64,000 nucleotides of DNA from Prochlorococcus sp. scB245a_519A13 (lineage in GTDB: Bacteria > Cyanobacteriota > Cyanobacteriia > PCC-6307 > Cyanobiaceae), in contig JFNH01000098.1 of assembly GCA_000634415.1 (NCBI GenBank), positions 62,001 through 126,000 of the forward strand, given 5' to 3'. Positions within the stretch are counted from its first letter, which is position 1. Each line of letters starts with the position of its first letter. Both the position numbers and the translations under genes were made by a program. The notes under the pieces were generated by a model, which was given only the letters and a program-made list of their open reading frames with translations, was not told the origin of the DNA and did no database searches. Of the stretch, positions 51,656 through 60,888 are shown piece by piece.

Positions 51656-52978
51656 TTATATTATTAACATAAAAAATATAAGCGGCGCAGCAAATCTTAC
51701 AAATGTTTTTCTAACAATATCTATATTATTTGCAATTTCTAACTTCTTTATCTCAGGAGGATATTTCAATATCACTTTGTCATATACATCAAGATTTTGG
51801 GTGTTGTTAATATTTTTCCATGGTTCATCTTTATCTTCAGACTTCTTGTACCACTTCCAAAAATAATTTATTATTCTGTCTTCTCCCAATAATTTTATTT
51901 CATCCTTATTTATAAATCCCATATCGTGATTATATGTTTGTGTTTTTAAAATCATATAATCTTCATCGAATATCTTATAAAAAATCTTTCTTTGAGTCTC
52001 TTTAAATAATAAGAGGTTATTAAGTAGTTTATTTTGTAGAAATTTCCTATAGTGTCTCACTATAACTCTTGCTTTGTTGTTTCCTAGAGGAATATGATCT
52101 AAAACTTGCAAATATCTTGATGAGGAAGGATCGCCTTTGTAAATTAATATCCTTCCTGGAGGTATGTACTTTATCCGAATAAATTCTTTTGTAGGGTCAT
52201 TCTTGTAGTAATAAATACTTTCAATGTATTTGGGATTAATATTAATTTTCTGATTAAAACTAACTAGTACGTTTTTATTCACATCTTTATCAGGGATTGT
52301 ATCGCCATGAACCCAAAAGATATGAAGAATATCTAGGTGATTTTCAATAATCCTTGACCAATCACATTTGAAGTCAACTAGTACCTCCTCAAAGACATAA
52401 TCCTTATGTGAAAATCCATTTTCATTTAATTCGTAGTTACTTATAGGTGTATCTTCACTTATATTATTTAAATCAGTCTCAGATTTTTTAGAAAAATGTA
52501 CAAAAATATATCCATTTTTTTCTGAAGTTTTGTATTGCGATAAATGAATTCTTTTGGCGTAGTTATCGTAGTTATTATCAACTATATGGCGACATGTTAT
52601 TCTGTCGAGATTTTGGCAACTTCCTCCAGATGAAAACTTAGCTCCATGATATGGGCAGGTTATTACTCCATCTGTTAATGTCCCTCCAAAAAATGAGGCC
52701 CCTCTGTGTGGACAAATATTTTTAATACACCTAACGTTTTTATTTTCATCTCTATAAAGAACAAGAGGCTCATCATAGAGTGAAAAATAATATAACTTAT
52801 TTTTTTTTAATTCTTTAGAGGGACAAATTGCATACCAACCAAATAAACCTATATTTAATTCTTTTTGATTTTCTCTAATATCAAACGAGTCAATTTTTAC
52901 AACCGTTCCTTTTTTAAATGGCTTTAGAACGGTATTAAAGTCTTTTGATTTAAAAAAATTAATTTGTCTGTTTTCCAT
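51656..52978 (-). CDS. Rieske [2Fe-2S] oxygenase, pheophorbide a oxygenase/Lls1-like
   Basis: CPHRGASFFGG..TCPYHGAKF Rieske motif; NHLDILHIFWVH mononuclear iron motif; C-terminal TM. Confidence 0.88.
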   Translation of the reverse strand: MENRQINFFKSKDFNTVLKPFKKGTVVKIDSFDIRENQKELNIGLFGWYAICPSKELKKNKLYYFSLYDEPLVLYRDENKNVRCIKNICPHRGASFFGGTLTDGVITCPYHGAKFSSGGSCQNLDRITCRHIVDNNYDNYAKRIHLSQYKTSEKNGYIFVHFSKKSETDLNNISEDTPISNYELNENGFSHKDYVFEEVLVDFKCDWSRIIENHLDILHIFWVHGDTIPDKDVNKNVLVSFNQKININPKYIESIYYYKNDPTKEFIRIKYIPPGRILIYKGDPSSSRYLQVLDHIPLGNNKARVIVRHYRKFLQNKLLNNLLLFKETQRKIFYKIFDEDYMILKTQTYNHDMGFINKDEIKLLGEDRIINYFWKWYKKSEDKDEPWKNINNTQNLDVYDKVILKYPPEIKKLEIANNIDIVRKTFVRFAAPLIFFMLII

Positions 52979-53136
52979 AAATTAATTTCTTTTTTTAAAT
53001 GACTGTTTATCTTTCGGAACTATAACCCAACTAAATAATCAATTTCTTATAAAAAGAAAATTCTCTATTATTTGTAGCAATAATTATGTAGTTATTGAAA
53101 AATATTGATCCCCTATCTTATTTATGTATCTTTATT

Positions 53137-53355
53137 TCATGTTTTTTGTATCTTTTGTGATTCTTTCAAATTTTTTATGTAATCAATAGCATCATCAATA
53201 TTTTTGTGGAAATTACACTGGCCTAAATAACAACCTATAAATCTTAAGAATTTTCTCTTGCCACCACTAATCTCATATCTATGTATAGTTCCCCCATCTA
53301 TAGGAGAGTATATAAGTTCTGGTAGTGCCATATTTAATTTGTATTTAATACTCAA
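53137..53355 (-). CDS. hypothetical protein, 72 aa
   Basis: ORF only. Confidence 0.45.
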   Translation of the reverse strand: MSIKYKLNMALPELIYSPIDGGTIHRYEISGGKRKFLRFIGCYLGQCNFHKNIDDAIDYIKNLKESQKIQKT

Positions 53356-53696
53356 TTAAACAATAATTCATGTTCAAATACATTTCCATAGCTCATTTCA
53401 TATATTTAATAATTAATTTACTTATTTTTGGATAATTATTTATTGAATACCCAAGTATTATTTGTTATCTATTAATTATTGATAAGGATTTTACTATGCC
53501 AAAAGCATTTAGGCGTTTTTTAAAAAAACTACCAAAAAAAATTCAAACTTTAAAGTACTCATTTAGAGAGTTTTTATCTTCAAAAATATGAAATAGCTCT
53601 TATATTCAACAATTTTTTAATTTCTATATTTTTAATAAAACTTACTCCGCATACTTACATTCTAAACTATATTAATCCTGCAATTTATGAAATTTT

Positions 53697-54038
53697 ATGA
53701 TGAAAAGAGTTTTTACGATATTCATTTTAACTTTGCTTCTTCTATTTAATAGTCCAGTTTACTCATTAGATACTTCCTCTAATACTCTTGAAAAATATAC
53801 TATTAAGATTTCTAATAAGTTCACTAGAACTTATTGCAACACTACCAAATTCGGGATTTCTTATGATGGAGCTTTGGCATTTGCTATTGGAGAGACTAAT
53901 AAGGAATTTAAAAATAATAAACTCAATAAGTTTATAGATTATTCTCTATTAAAAAATTCAATAGTTAATGATTTAGAAAATAATTGCCAAGTTTATGATT
54001 TTGCTATAAGTAAATTAGAAAATTTAGAATTTAACTAG
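53697..54038 (+). CDS. hypothetical secreted protein
   Basis: Clear signal peptide MMKRVFTIFILTLLLLFNSPVYS. Confidence 0.6.
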   Translation: MMKRVFTIFILTLLLLFNSPVYSLDTSSNTLEKYTIKISNKFTRTYCNTTKFGISYDGALAFAIGETNKEFKNNKLNKFIDYSLLKNSIVNDLENNCQVYDFAISKLENLEFN

Positions 54039-54060
54039 AAAAATGTAAATTGTTAAAGTC

Positions 54061-54243
54061 TTATTTTTTACCTATCCAATCATTGGGTTTCTCCATCATC
54101 CATTCGAAAACCCCCTTAGCATCAAGGTTTTTAGATGCATAAACAAATAAAACTGGAAAGATTAAAATTACTAAACCAATAACTGCTAACTCTATCTTTC
54201 CGATCCCCATCTCAGTTACTGTTAAAGCAAAATAATTAATCAT
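54061..54243 (-). CDS. small membrane protein, 60 aa
   Basis: Single TM; no named family recognised. Confidence 0.5.
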   Translation of the reverse strand: MINYFALTVTEMGIGKIELAVIGLVILIFPVLFVYASKNLDAKGVFEWMMEKPNDWIGKK

Positions 54244-54414
54244 TATCTTTATTGAATTAAAATTTATATCTACATAATTTACAAAAAATTATAATTCTTT
54301 CACTTTTTTATGAGAAATCTTAATTTTTTATAGTGAAAGATATTTGTATAAAGTACCTATTTTATTGGTGCAGACTTTTTAATAATTTTAATAATATGCT
54401 TCTGATTGATGGTT

Positions 54415-54558
54415 ATGAATCATGAAATTTTTATTTTCACACCTATTTTTGCAGTATTGATTGGATTTATAGTTTTTAGAATTTTAAAAAAAAGAAAGAG
54501 ATCAGCTAAAAGTATTTATAAATTAATAGATGATTTAGAAAAAAAATACATTTATTAA
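54415..54558 (+). CDS. small membrane protein, 47 aa (not in ORF track)
   Basis: MNHEIFIFTPIFAVLIGFIVFRILKKRKRSAKSIYKLIDDLEKKYIY: TM plus basic tail. Confidence 0.4.
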   Translation: MNHEIFIFTPIFAVLIGFIVFRILKKRKRSAKSIYKLIDDLEKKYIY

Positions 54559-54578
54559 TTTCTTTTGTAGGAAAAAAA

Positions 54579-54875
54579 TTAATCAAATTCTATACCAACT
54601 TCTTCTTTTAAATCTCTCTCCAAATCTGGAAGATGTGGTTCCACCCAATGGTCTTTGTTATCAATACCAGCTGCATTTACATAATTCATGATGTGTTGAT
54701 CCACTTGCTTGTAAAGATCATGCAAATTTAAATCCATACGAATATCATGAGCAATTTCAGAGACTTGTTTTTCAGTTAGACAATGATCTGGATGAAGTAA
54801 ATCACAACATGGTATTCTCTTCTCAATCAATTCATTTAAATTGATTTTTATTTCGTAATCTTGATGAACAGTCAT
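54579..54875 (-). CDS. hypothetical protein with Cys/His motif
   Basis: 98-aa ORF; RIPCCDLLHPDHCLTEKQ. Confidence 0.6.
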   Translation of the reverse strand: MTVHQDYEIKINLNELIEKRIPCCDLLHPDHCLTEKQVSEIAHDIRMDLNLHDLYKQVDQHIMNYVNAAGIDNKDHWVEPHLPDLERDLKEEVGIEFD

Positions 54876-54967
54876 TTTTTTTTATTTTTAACCTAATTCT
54901 AATTATGTTTAAGGTTTTGTATATATTTAGTCAAGAAATAAAGTTTTTTATTATGAAGTGAATAATT

Positions 54968-55117
54968 TTAAATAAATAAATCTTCTAAATCTTTATACAA
55001 ATCATCATTTTCTTTTTCTTTAGAGTCAAGGTTATCTAGTAAAAGTTCTTTTTTTGAGGTGTAGAAAAGATATCCAAGGGCTCCTAAAAGTAAAGTTGTT
55101 GGTAAAATCATTAGCAT
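54968..55117 (-). CDS. small membrane protein, 49 aa (not in ORF track)
   Basis: MLMILPTTLLLGALGYLFYTSKKELLLDNLDSKEKENDDLYKDLEDLFI. Confidence 0.4.
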   Translation of the reverse strand: MLMILPTTLLLGALGYLFYTSKKELLLDNLDSKEKENDDLYKDLEDLFI

Positions 55118-55187
55118 TTAATTGACTTATAATGAATATAGTGCAACACTTATTACAGTCAAGTGCTGAACTTTAATTAATTTATAA

Positions 55188-55586
55188 ATGCCTACCAAGA
55201 AAAAAAGAGTTGGTTTTATCCCTAGAGATGATGTTATGAGAATAATTGATAAGTTGAGCATCGAGAACAATTTAAGTAATTCAAAAATAATAAGTATATT
55301 GGTGGAGGAAGCACTTTCTATAAGGGGCATATTTAATAAAAATAATGGTAAAGCAACAGCATCATTTCAACGTTCTGTAACTCATTCACAAAACTTATCT
55401 GATAATTCTGCTGACTTTATAGATAAATTAGAACCCTCAGTTGATACTAAATTAGTAAATAATCTTAATCCAAGTAATTCTAGACATTTAAATGAAGTAC
55501 ATAACGAGGCTTTTGACTTGAAAACTTATAAAAAGTTTTTATCATTCCTTAGATTTCAGGAAATGACAGAAAAATATGATACATAA
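55188..55586 (+). CDS. hypothetical protein with ribbon-helix-helix-like N-terminus
   Basis: KRVGFIPRDDVMRIIDKLSIENNLSNSKIISILVEEAL. Confidence 0.55.
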   Translation: MPTKKKRVGFIPRDDVMRIIDKLSIENNLSNSKIISILVEEALSIRGIFNKNNGKATASFQRSVTHSQNLSDNSADFIDKLEPSVDTKLVNNLNPSNSRHLNEVHNEAFDLKTYKKFLSFLRFQEMTEKYDT

Positions 55587-55713
55587 GTAGTGTTGCATAG
55601 TACTGAACTGTGCGCTAAGTTTAATGTGCATTTATAGGGGATTTTCGTATTAGAAATCATTTATTACCATTTCAAAAACCTAAGTTAAATTTATCCATAA
55701 AACATTTATTCCT

Positions 55714-56028
55714 ATGAATTCATCTCTCCCAGTTTTATCTGTAAATCTACTCCCTCCAGACAAGTTATATTGTAATTTTAGTTATTGGAGTTCTTTTTTC
55801 TCTCAGGATATGCAAATTTTATGGGATAGAGCGCATGGAGTACCTTTAGAAAAACTGCCAAAAGACTTTTCTGATATGATTTTTCCGTATTTATTGCTTG
55901 CACTTTCAGACTATAAGACTTCTCAAATAAATAAAATGAATGGAATAGGATTAGACAATCTATTAAGCCTTTGGTTTGATAAATACTTATTAAATAAAAA
56001 TGGTTACTTCGAGCTAATTAAAAAATAA
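55714..56028 (+). CDS. hypothetical protein
   Basis: 104-aa ORF, no domain recognised. Confidence 0.5.
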   Translation: MNSSLPVLSVNLLPPDKLYCNFSYWSSFFSQDMQILWDRAHGVPLEKLPKDFSDMIFPYLLLALSDYKTSQINKMNGIGLDNLLSLWFDKYLLNKNGYFELIKK

Positions 56029-56426
56029 TTTTATATCCGATTTATAATATCAACTTCGATTGCCATCAAAAATGTATTGCTAATAAAAAATTAAGTGATT
56101 CTTTTCGAATTGGCACATCAATAGTCTTGCTATAAATAAATTAAATGGTTTGATGATGATTTCTTTAAATTTCTTTTTAGCAAATATGTGTATTGTCGTT
56201 TTGATAATGCTAATTAGGAGAGATATAAAATTAAGAAAAGTAAGATAAATGAAATTTAATTCAAAGACGCTAAGCTTGATATTAAATCTATTATTTTGCT
56301 TGTTTATATTTATTATTTAAATTTTTAGTCTTTATCCATGAATTTTAAAAACTTCAAAAATTTATATTCAAATTTGGTTGACTTTTATTGTTAATCCGAT
56401 GATAATAGCAAAAATAAATTTTAATT

Positions 56427-56600
56427 ATGAGTCATCTTTTAGATACTTTTGATGATTTTGTTGATGATCTAATTTCATCTGATGTTAATCTGTTGAAAGG
56501 TGAACTTGATTTTCTGCTTATGCAATATTTATTTAATTCTATAGATTTGAAGCTTATAGATAAAAATGAAACAAAAGATGAGGAATCATTAGCTGCTTAG
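56427..56600 (+). CDS. hypothetical acidic protein, 57 aa (not in ORF track)
   Basis: ATG ORF MSHLLDTFDDFVDDLISSDVNLLKGELDFLLMQYLFNSIDLKLIDKNETKDEESLAA. Confidence 0.45.
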   Translation: MSHLLDTFDDFVDDLISSDVNLLKGELDFLLMQYLFNSIDLKLIDKNETKDEESLAA

Positions 56601-56606
56601 TCTTTT

Positions 56607-56717
56607 ATGAAATTATTTTATGAAAAGTTTTGGGTTCCAGTTTTTGGTTATATCTTATCTAAATTTGTATTTTTAATAGAAGGTAAAAAGCAACACTCTA
56701 AAAATAATAAAAAATAA
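56607..56717 (+). CDS. hypothetical protein, 36 aa (not in ORF track)
   Basis: MKLFYEKFWVPVFGYILSKFVFLIEGKKQHSKNNKK, 6 nt after previous ORF. Confidence 0.3.
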   Translation: MKLFYEKFWVPVFGYILSKFVFLIEGKKQHSKNNKK

Positions 56718-56858
56718 ATTAATTACTTTTTCTTGTTATAAAGTATTTTTAAATACATATTTTAAGATTATTTATTTTGATATCAACAAAAGTAGTGATT
56801 TAAATTTATAACACATGCATGGTTGAGATATAACTTAATTGCTTTTTAGCAAATTAAA

Positions 56859-57032
56859 ATGAATAATATGTTAAAGCCATATACAGTGCATTACCGTGAT
56901 TTTCAAAATATAAGATTAGAAAATTGTTTTTATGCTTTTGATGCTTACGAGGCTAGAACATTGGCAATGGAATTTAATAAGTATATAAATGAGCATCCGA
57001 ACAGTATAGACTTAATAAGATGCGAAAAATAA
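56859..57032 (+). CDS. hypothetical protein, 57 aa (not in ORF track)
   Basis: MNNMLKPYTVHYRDFQNIRLENCFYAFDAYEARTLAMEFNKYINEHPNSIDLIRCEK: protein-like composition. Confidence 0.5.
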   Translation: MNNMLKPYTVHYRDFQNIRLENCFYAFDAYEARTLAMEFNKYINEHPNSIDLIRCEK

Positions 57033-57066
57033 AAAATAATTTTAGTAATTTAAAACAATAATCTAT

Positions 57067-57777
57067 TTAAACACTTAGGAATTTATCAATAACTGCTTGA
57101 CTCAACTCAGAAGTATTTCCGCTAGCAACAATACCTCCGCGTTGCATCGCATAATATCTATTAGCTTGTCTTACAAAATGCAAGTGTTGTTCAACTAATA
57201 AAACACCAATTCCTGTATCTCTAATTATCTGATTGATTGCATTTTCTATGTCTAAAACTATATTTGGCTGAATACCTTCGGTTGGTTCGTCAAGTAACAG
57301 AAGCTTAGGTTTGCCCAGCAATGCTCTTGCAATAGCAAGTTGCTGTTGTTGTCCTCCGCTTAGATCTCCTCCTTTCCTTTGTAGAAAATCTTTCAGGATT
57401 GGGAAGAGATCGTAAATAAATGGATCTATTCTCTTGTTCTTAGATAATCCACCTGGCAGAGACTCCATACCTAACATAAGATTTTCTTCAACTGATAGAT
57501 AAGGAATAATTTCTCTCCCTTGAGGAACGTAAGCCATTCCTTTCCTCGCCCTCTGATGAGGCGCTTTTCTATTTATATTTTCGCCAATCAAATAAATATC
57601 ACCTTTTTTTTGCCTTAACAAACCAATAAGTGATTTCAATAAAGTTGTCTTGCCAACTCCATTTCTCCCTATCAAACAAACCATTTCTCCTGATTTAACA
57701 TTTAAATCTACATCTCTGAGAATATGACTTTCGCCATAATATGTATTCAATGATTTGATTTCCAATAAATTTTTCAT
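57067..57777 (-). CDS. urtE: urea ABC transporter ATP-binding protein UrtE
   Basis: LNTYYGESHILRDVDL, LSGGQQQQLAIARALL, operon position. Confidence 0.95.
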   Translation of the reverse strand: MKNLLEIKSLNTYYGESHILRDVDLNVKSGEMVCLIGRNGVGKTTLLKSLIGLLRQKKGDIYLIGENINRKAPHQRARKGMAYVPQGREIIPYLSVEENLMLGMESLPGGLSKNKRIDPFIYDLFPILKDFLQRKGGDLSGGQQQQLAIARALLGKPKLLLLDEPTEGIQPNIVLDIENAINQIIRDTGIGVLLVEQHLHFVRQANRYYAMQRGGIVASGNTSELSQAVIDKFLSV

Positions 57778-57779
57778 AA

Positions 57780-58529
57780 TTAATCCTCAGGTCTTCCTAG
57801 ATAAACCTCAATAACTTTTTGGTCCTTTTGTATAGTTTCCATTGTTCCCTCGCATAGTACTGTGCCTTGATTTAATACTGAAACATTACTATCAAGTCTT
57901 CTTATGAATTCCATATCGTGATCTATTACCACTACAGTATTTTCTCCTGATAATGATTTTAATAAATCAGCTGTAAGATCAGTCTCTTCATCAGTTAAAC
58001 CAGCAACAGGTTCATCTACTAACATTAAATCTGGCTTCTGTCCTACTAACATAGCTATCTCGAGCCATTGTTTTTGGCCATGTGATAATGATCCAGCTTT
58101 AGAATTAACTTTTTGAGCTAAATTAACAATCTTCATAAGACGATCAATCTCACTAAGCTGCTCATCCTTGATACTTTTATTTATGAGATTTAAGGGGCTT
58201 TTAGGAGTTGACACCGATATTTCAAGATTTTCTTTAACCGTTAGATTTTCAAAGATTCTTGGACTTTGGAACTTTCGTCCTACTCCAAGTCTGGCTATTT
58301 TATGCTCCTTTCTACCTACTAAAGATTTCCCTTTGAAAATTACTTCACCTTTTGTTGGCTTAACCTTTCCAGTTATCACATCAAGAAATGTTGTTTTACC
58401 TGCGCCGTTGGGACCTATTACAGCTCTTAATTCTCCTTTCTTTAAATTTAAATTAAGTTTGTTGAGAGCTAAAAAACCCTCGAAACTAACAGTAATATCT
58501 ATTAAATTTAGAAGATCTTTATTATTCAT
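57780..58529 (-). CDS. urtD: urea ABC transporter ATP-binding protein UrtD
   Basis: GPNGAGKTTFLDVITGKVKPT, LSHGQKQWLEIAMLV. Confidence 0.95.
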   Translation of the reverse strand: MNNKDLLNLIDITVSFEGFLALNKLNLNLKKGELRAVIGPNGAGKTTFLDVITGKVKPTKGEVIFKGKSLVGRKEHKIARLGVGRKFQSPRIFENLTVKENLEISVSTPKSPLNLINKSIKDEQLSEIDRLMKIVNLAQKVNSKAGSLSHGQKQWLEIAMLVGQKPDLMLVDEPVAGLTDEETDLTADLLKSLSGENTVVVIDHDMEFIRRLDSNVSVLNQGTVLCEGTMETIQKDQKVIEVYLGRPED

Positions 58530-59652
58530 TATTCCCCGCCTTATTGTTAATTTCTAAGCTTGGATAGGTTTCAATCTTCCTTTTCAAACCAAATCTTTGA
58601 AGAAGATTCCTAGGGCCATCTCCTTGAATCCATCCTAAAACTCCTTCTGGTAGAGCTGTTACAACTAAAATAAATAAGCCTCCTTGAATAAACATCCAGC
58701 TAGCAGGTAAAGCTTCACTTACTAGACTTTTTGCATAATTGATGAAAACTGCTCCTAGTATTGCCCCTAATAAAGTTCCTCTCCCTCCAACTGCTACCCA
58801 TATAACCATTTCTATAGAAAAGGGAACTGTCATAAATTGAGGTGATACTATTCCAGACTGAACAGTATATAAAGCACCTGAAATTCCAGCAAGGCCTCCA
58901 GCAATAGAAAATATTATCGTCTTGAATATCACTGGATTGTATCCTGTAAACCTAACCCTTGGTTCATCATCTCGAATTCCTATGAGAATATTGCCAAATC
59001 TCCCTTTAACTACCCACTTTGCAAAAAACCATGATGCTATTACTATTATGGCAGTTACCCAAAAGAATAGTCTTTGCATAGACTCAGAACCTACCATTTG
59101 ACCAAATAGCTGTGTTACATCTGTTTTTAATCCATTTGTTCCATTTATAAGTTTTTGTTGTCCATTAAAGAAGTTAAAGAATACAAGAAGAGAAGCTTGA
59201 GTAAGTATAGAAAAATAAACTCCTTTTATTCTATTCCTGAACACAAGAAATCCAATTAAACCAGCAACCAATGCTGGAATTATCCAGATAGCGAAGAAAG
59301 TAAAAACAGAAGATCTAAACGGTTCCCAGAAAAAAGGTAATTTTTCAACACCATATAAAGCAAAAAATTCAGGAATATTATTTGGAAATTCAGAGGAGCT
59401 GGTTATTTGCAAATACATTGCCGCACAATATCCACCCAGTGCAAAAAATATACCTTGTCCAAGACTTAGTAAACCTGTATATCCCCAGATAAGATCAACA
59501 CCAAGTGCAACTATGGATAATGATAAGTATCTACCAAGAAGGTTAAGTCTAAATACAGGGAGTAGAGTGGGTGCTGCAATAATTAAGGCTATTAATATTA
59601 TCCAAAACGATAATACTATTTTTTTATCAAATTTAAATTTACTAAAGGACAT
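58522..59652 (-). CDS. urtC: urea ABC transporter permease UrtC
   Basis: Branched-chain/urea permease family, LLSLGQGIFFALGGY. Confidence 0.94.
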   Translation of the reverse strand: MSFSKFKFDKKIVLSFWIILIALIIAAPTLLPVFRLNLLGRYLSLSIVALGVDLIWGYTGLLSLGQGIFFALGGYCAAMYLQITSSSEFPNNIPEFFALYGVEKLPFFWEPFRSSVFTFFAIWIIPALVAGLIGFLVFRNRIKGVYFSILTQASLLVFFNFFNGQQKLINGTNGLKTDVTQLFGQMVGSESMQRLFFWVTAIIVIASWFFAKWVVKGRFGNILIGIRDDEPRVRFTGYNPVIFKTIIFSIAGGLAGISGALYTVQSGIVSPQFMTVPFSIEMVIWVAVGGRGTLLGAILGAVFINYAKSLVSEALPASWMFIQGGLFILVVTALPEGVLGWIQGDGPRNLLQRFGLKRKIETYPSLEINNKAGNNE

Positions 59653-60806
59653 TAGTTTTCAACCATCCTTCCTTTTTGAGGAAATAAACCTGTAGGTTTA
59701 AATTGTAAGAATATAACAATTAGTGCAAATATCATTACTCTTGCCATACTTGTTGTCGCGAAAAAGTTGATTGTGTTTGATAAAGGTAAAGGCATATCTG
59801 GCCATATTGTTAAGAACCTTCCAGCTCCAATTAAATCAGTCATTATTCCTATTCCAAATGAAGCAAGTACTGTTCCTAATAAATTTCCTACTCCACCAAG
59901 AACCACAACCATAAAACAACCAACTATGTAATTTCCGCCAACATTTGGTCCTACAGAACCTAATAGTGATACTGCTACTCCAGCGACTCCTGCTAAGCCA
60001 GATCCTATTCCAAAGGTAATTATATCCACTTTTTCAGTAGATATACCAAGGCAGTCACTCATTTGTCGGTTTTGAGTAACTGCTCTAATACGCATCCCCC
60101 AAGCACTTTGGTTTAGAAAAAATGTTATTGCTATTACAGAGATAAGTGTAATTACAATTATCATTAATCTTGTTTTAGGAAATGCAGTTCCTAAAATTTC
60201 TACTTGACCTCTCATCCATGAGGGAGCTGTTACATCAACATTACGAGCACTCGCTCTACTTAGTTTGCTTACAGTGGATGAAATAATGCTACCGGTTACA
60301 ACTCCAGTTAAAGCAGCCAATATCCAAGAACTAAATTTAAAATATTTAAAATTTATTGATTCTTTTATTTTTGGAGGAAACGTTGTTGGTAAAAATAAAC
60401 CAATTATAAGACTTATAACTAGACCGGTCCCATAAGCTAAAGGTACACTTCTGACAAATTGCTGAAGAATTAAGCTAACGCCCCAAGTGGCGAGCAAAGT
60501 TTCTAGTGGACTTCCATAAAGCTTCCTTATTATTGTTTTTTCAAGGAGAATACCAACTACTCCACTAACAATAAAAGCAAGGAAGATTGAAACTATTATG
60601 TATGAATTGTAGAAGGGTTTTAATATAGGTAATTTGAAAATTAATTGTGTAACGTATGTCGTGTAAGCTCCAAGCATCATAAGTTCTCCATGGGCAAGAT
60701 TAATAACACCCATAAGACCAAAAACAATCGCAAGACCTAATGCAGCAACAAGTAGTACAGATCCGATCGCAACACCATTAAAAAGACTGTCGAGAAGTAA
60801 CTCCAA
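59652..60806 (-). CDS. urtB: urea ABC transporter permease UrtB
   Basis: GVINLAHGELMMLGAYTTY; operon position. Confidence 0.94.
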   Translation of the reverse strand: MELLLDSLFNGVAIGSVLLVAALGLAIVFGLMGVINLAHGELMMLGAYTTYVTQLIFKLPILKPFYNSYIIVSIFLAFIVSGVVGILLEKTIIRKLYGSPLETLLATWGVSLILQQFVRSVPLAYGTGLVISLIIGLFLPTTFPPKIKESINFKYFKFSSWILAALTGVVTGSIISSTVSKLSRASARNVDVTAPSWMRGQVEILGTAFPKTRLMIIVITLISVIAITFFLNQSAWGMRIRAVTQNRQMSDCLGISTEKVDIITFGIGSGLAGVAGVAVSLLGSVGPNVGGNYIVGCFMVVVLGGVGNLLGTVLASFGIGIMTDLIGAGRFLTIWPDMPLPLSNTINFFATTSMARVMIFALIVIFLQFKPTGLFPQKGRMVEN

Positions 60807-60833
60807 TTTGAAAAATAAAATATTTGTTTATAT

Positions 60834-60867
60834 AAAATAAAAGGAGGTGTTAACCTCCTTTTATTTT
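60834..60867. terminator. 15-bp stem hairpin between urtA and urtB
   Basis: AAAATAAAAGGAGGT-GTTA-ACCTCCTTTTATTTT perfect inverted repeat. Confidence 0.75.
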
Positions 60868-60888
60868 GAAGTATAGGTTTTAATTAGA

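Noticed and set aside
53301-53520. Possible CRISPR or tandem repeat in AT-rich gap
   Set aside because: Only short AATTAATTTA-type low-complexity similarity; no regular spacing
58168-58557. 129-aa ORF antisense to urtD
   Set aside because: Shadow ORF of a conserved ATPase gene, no independent domain
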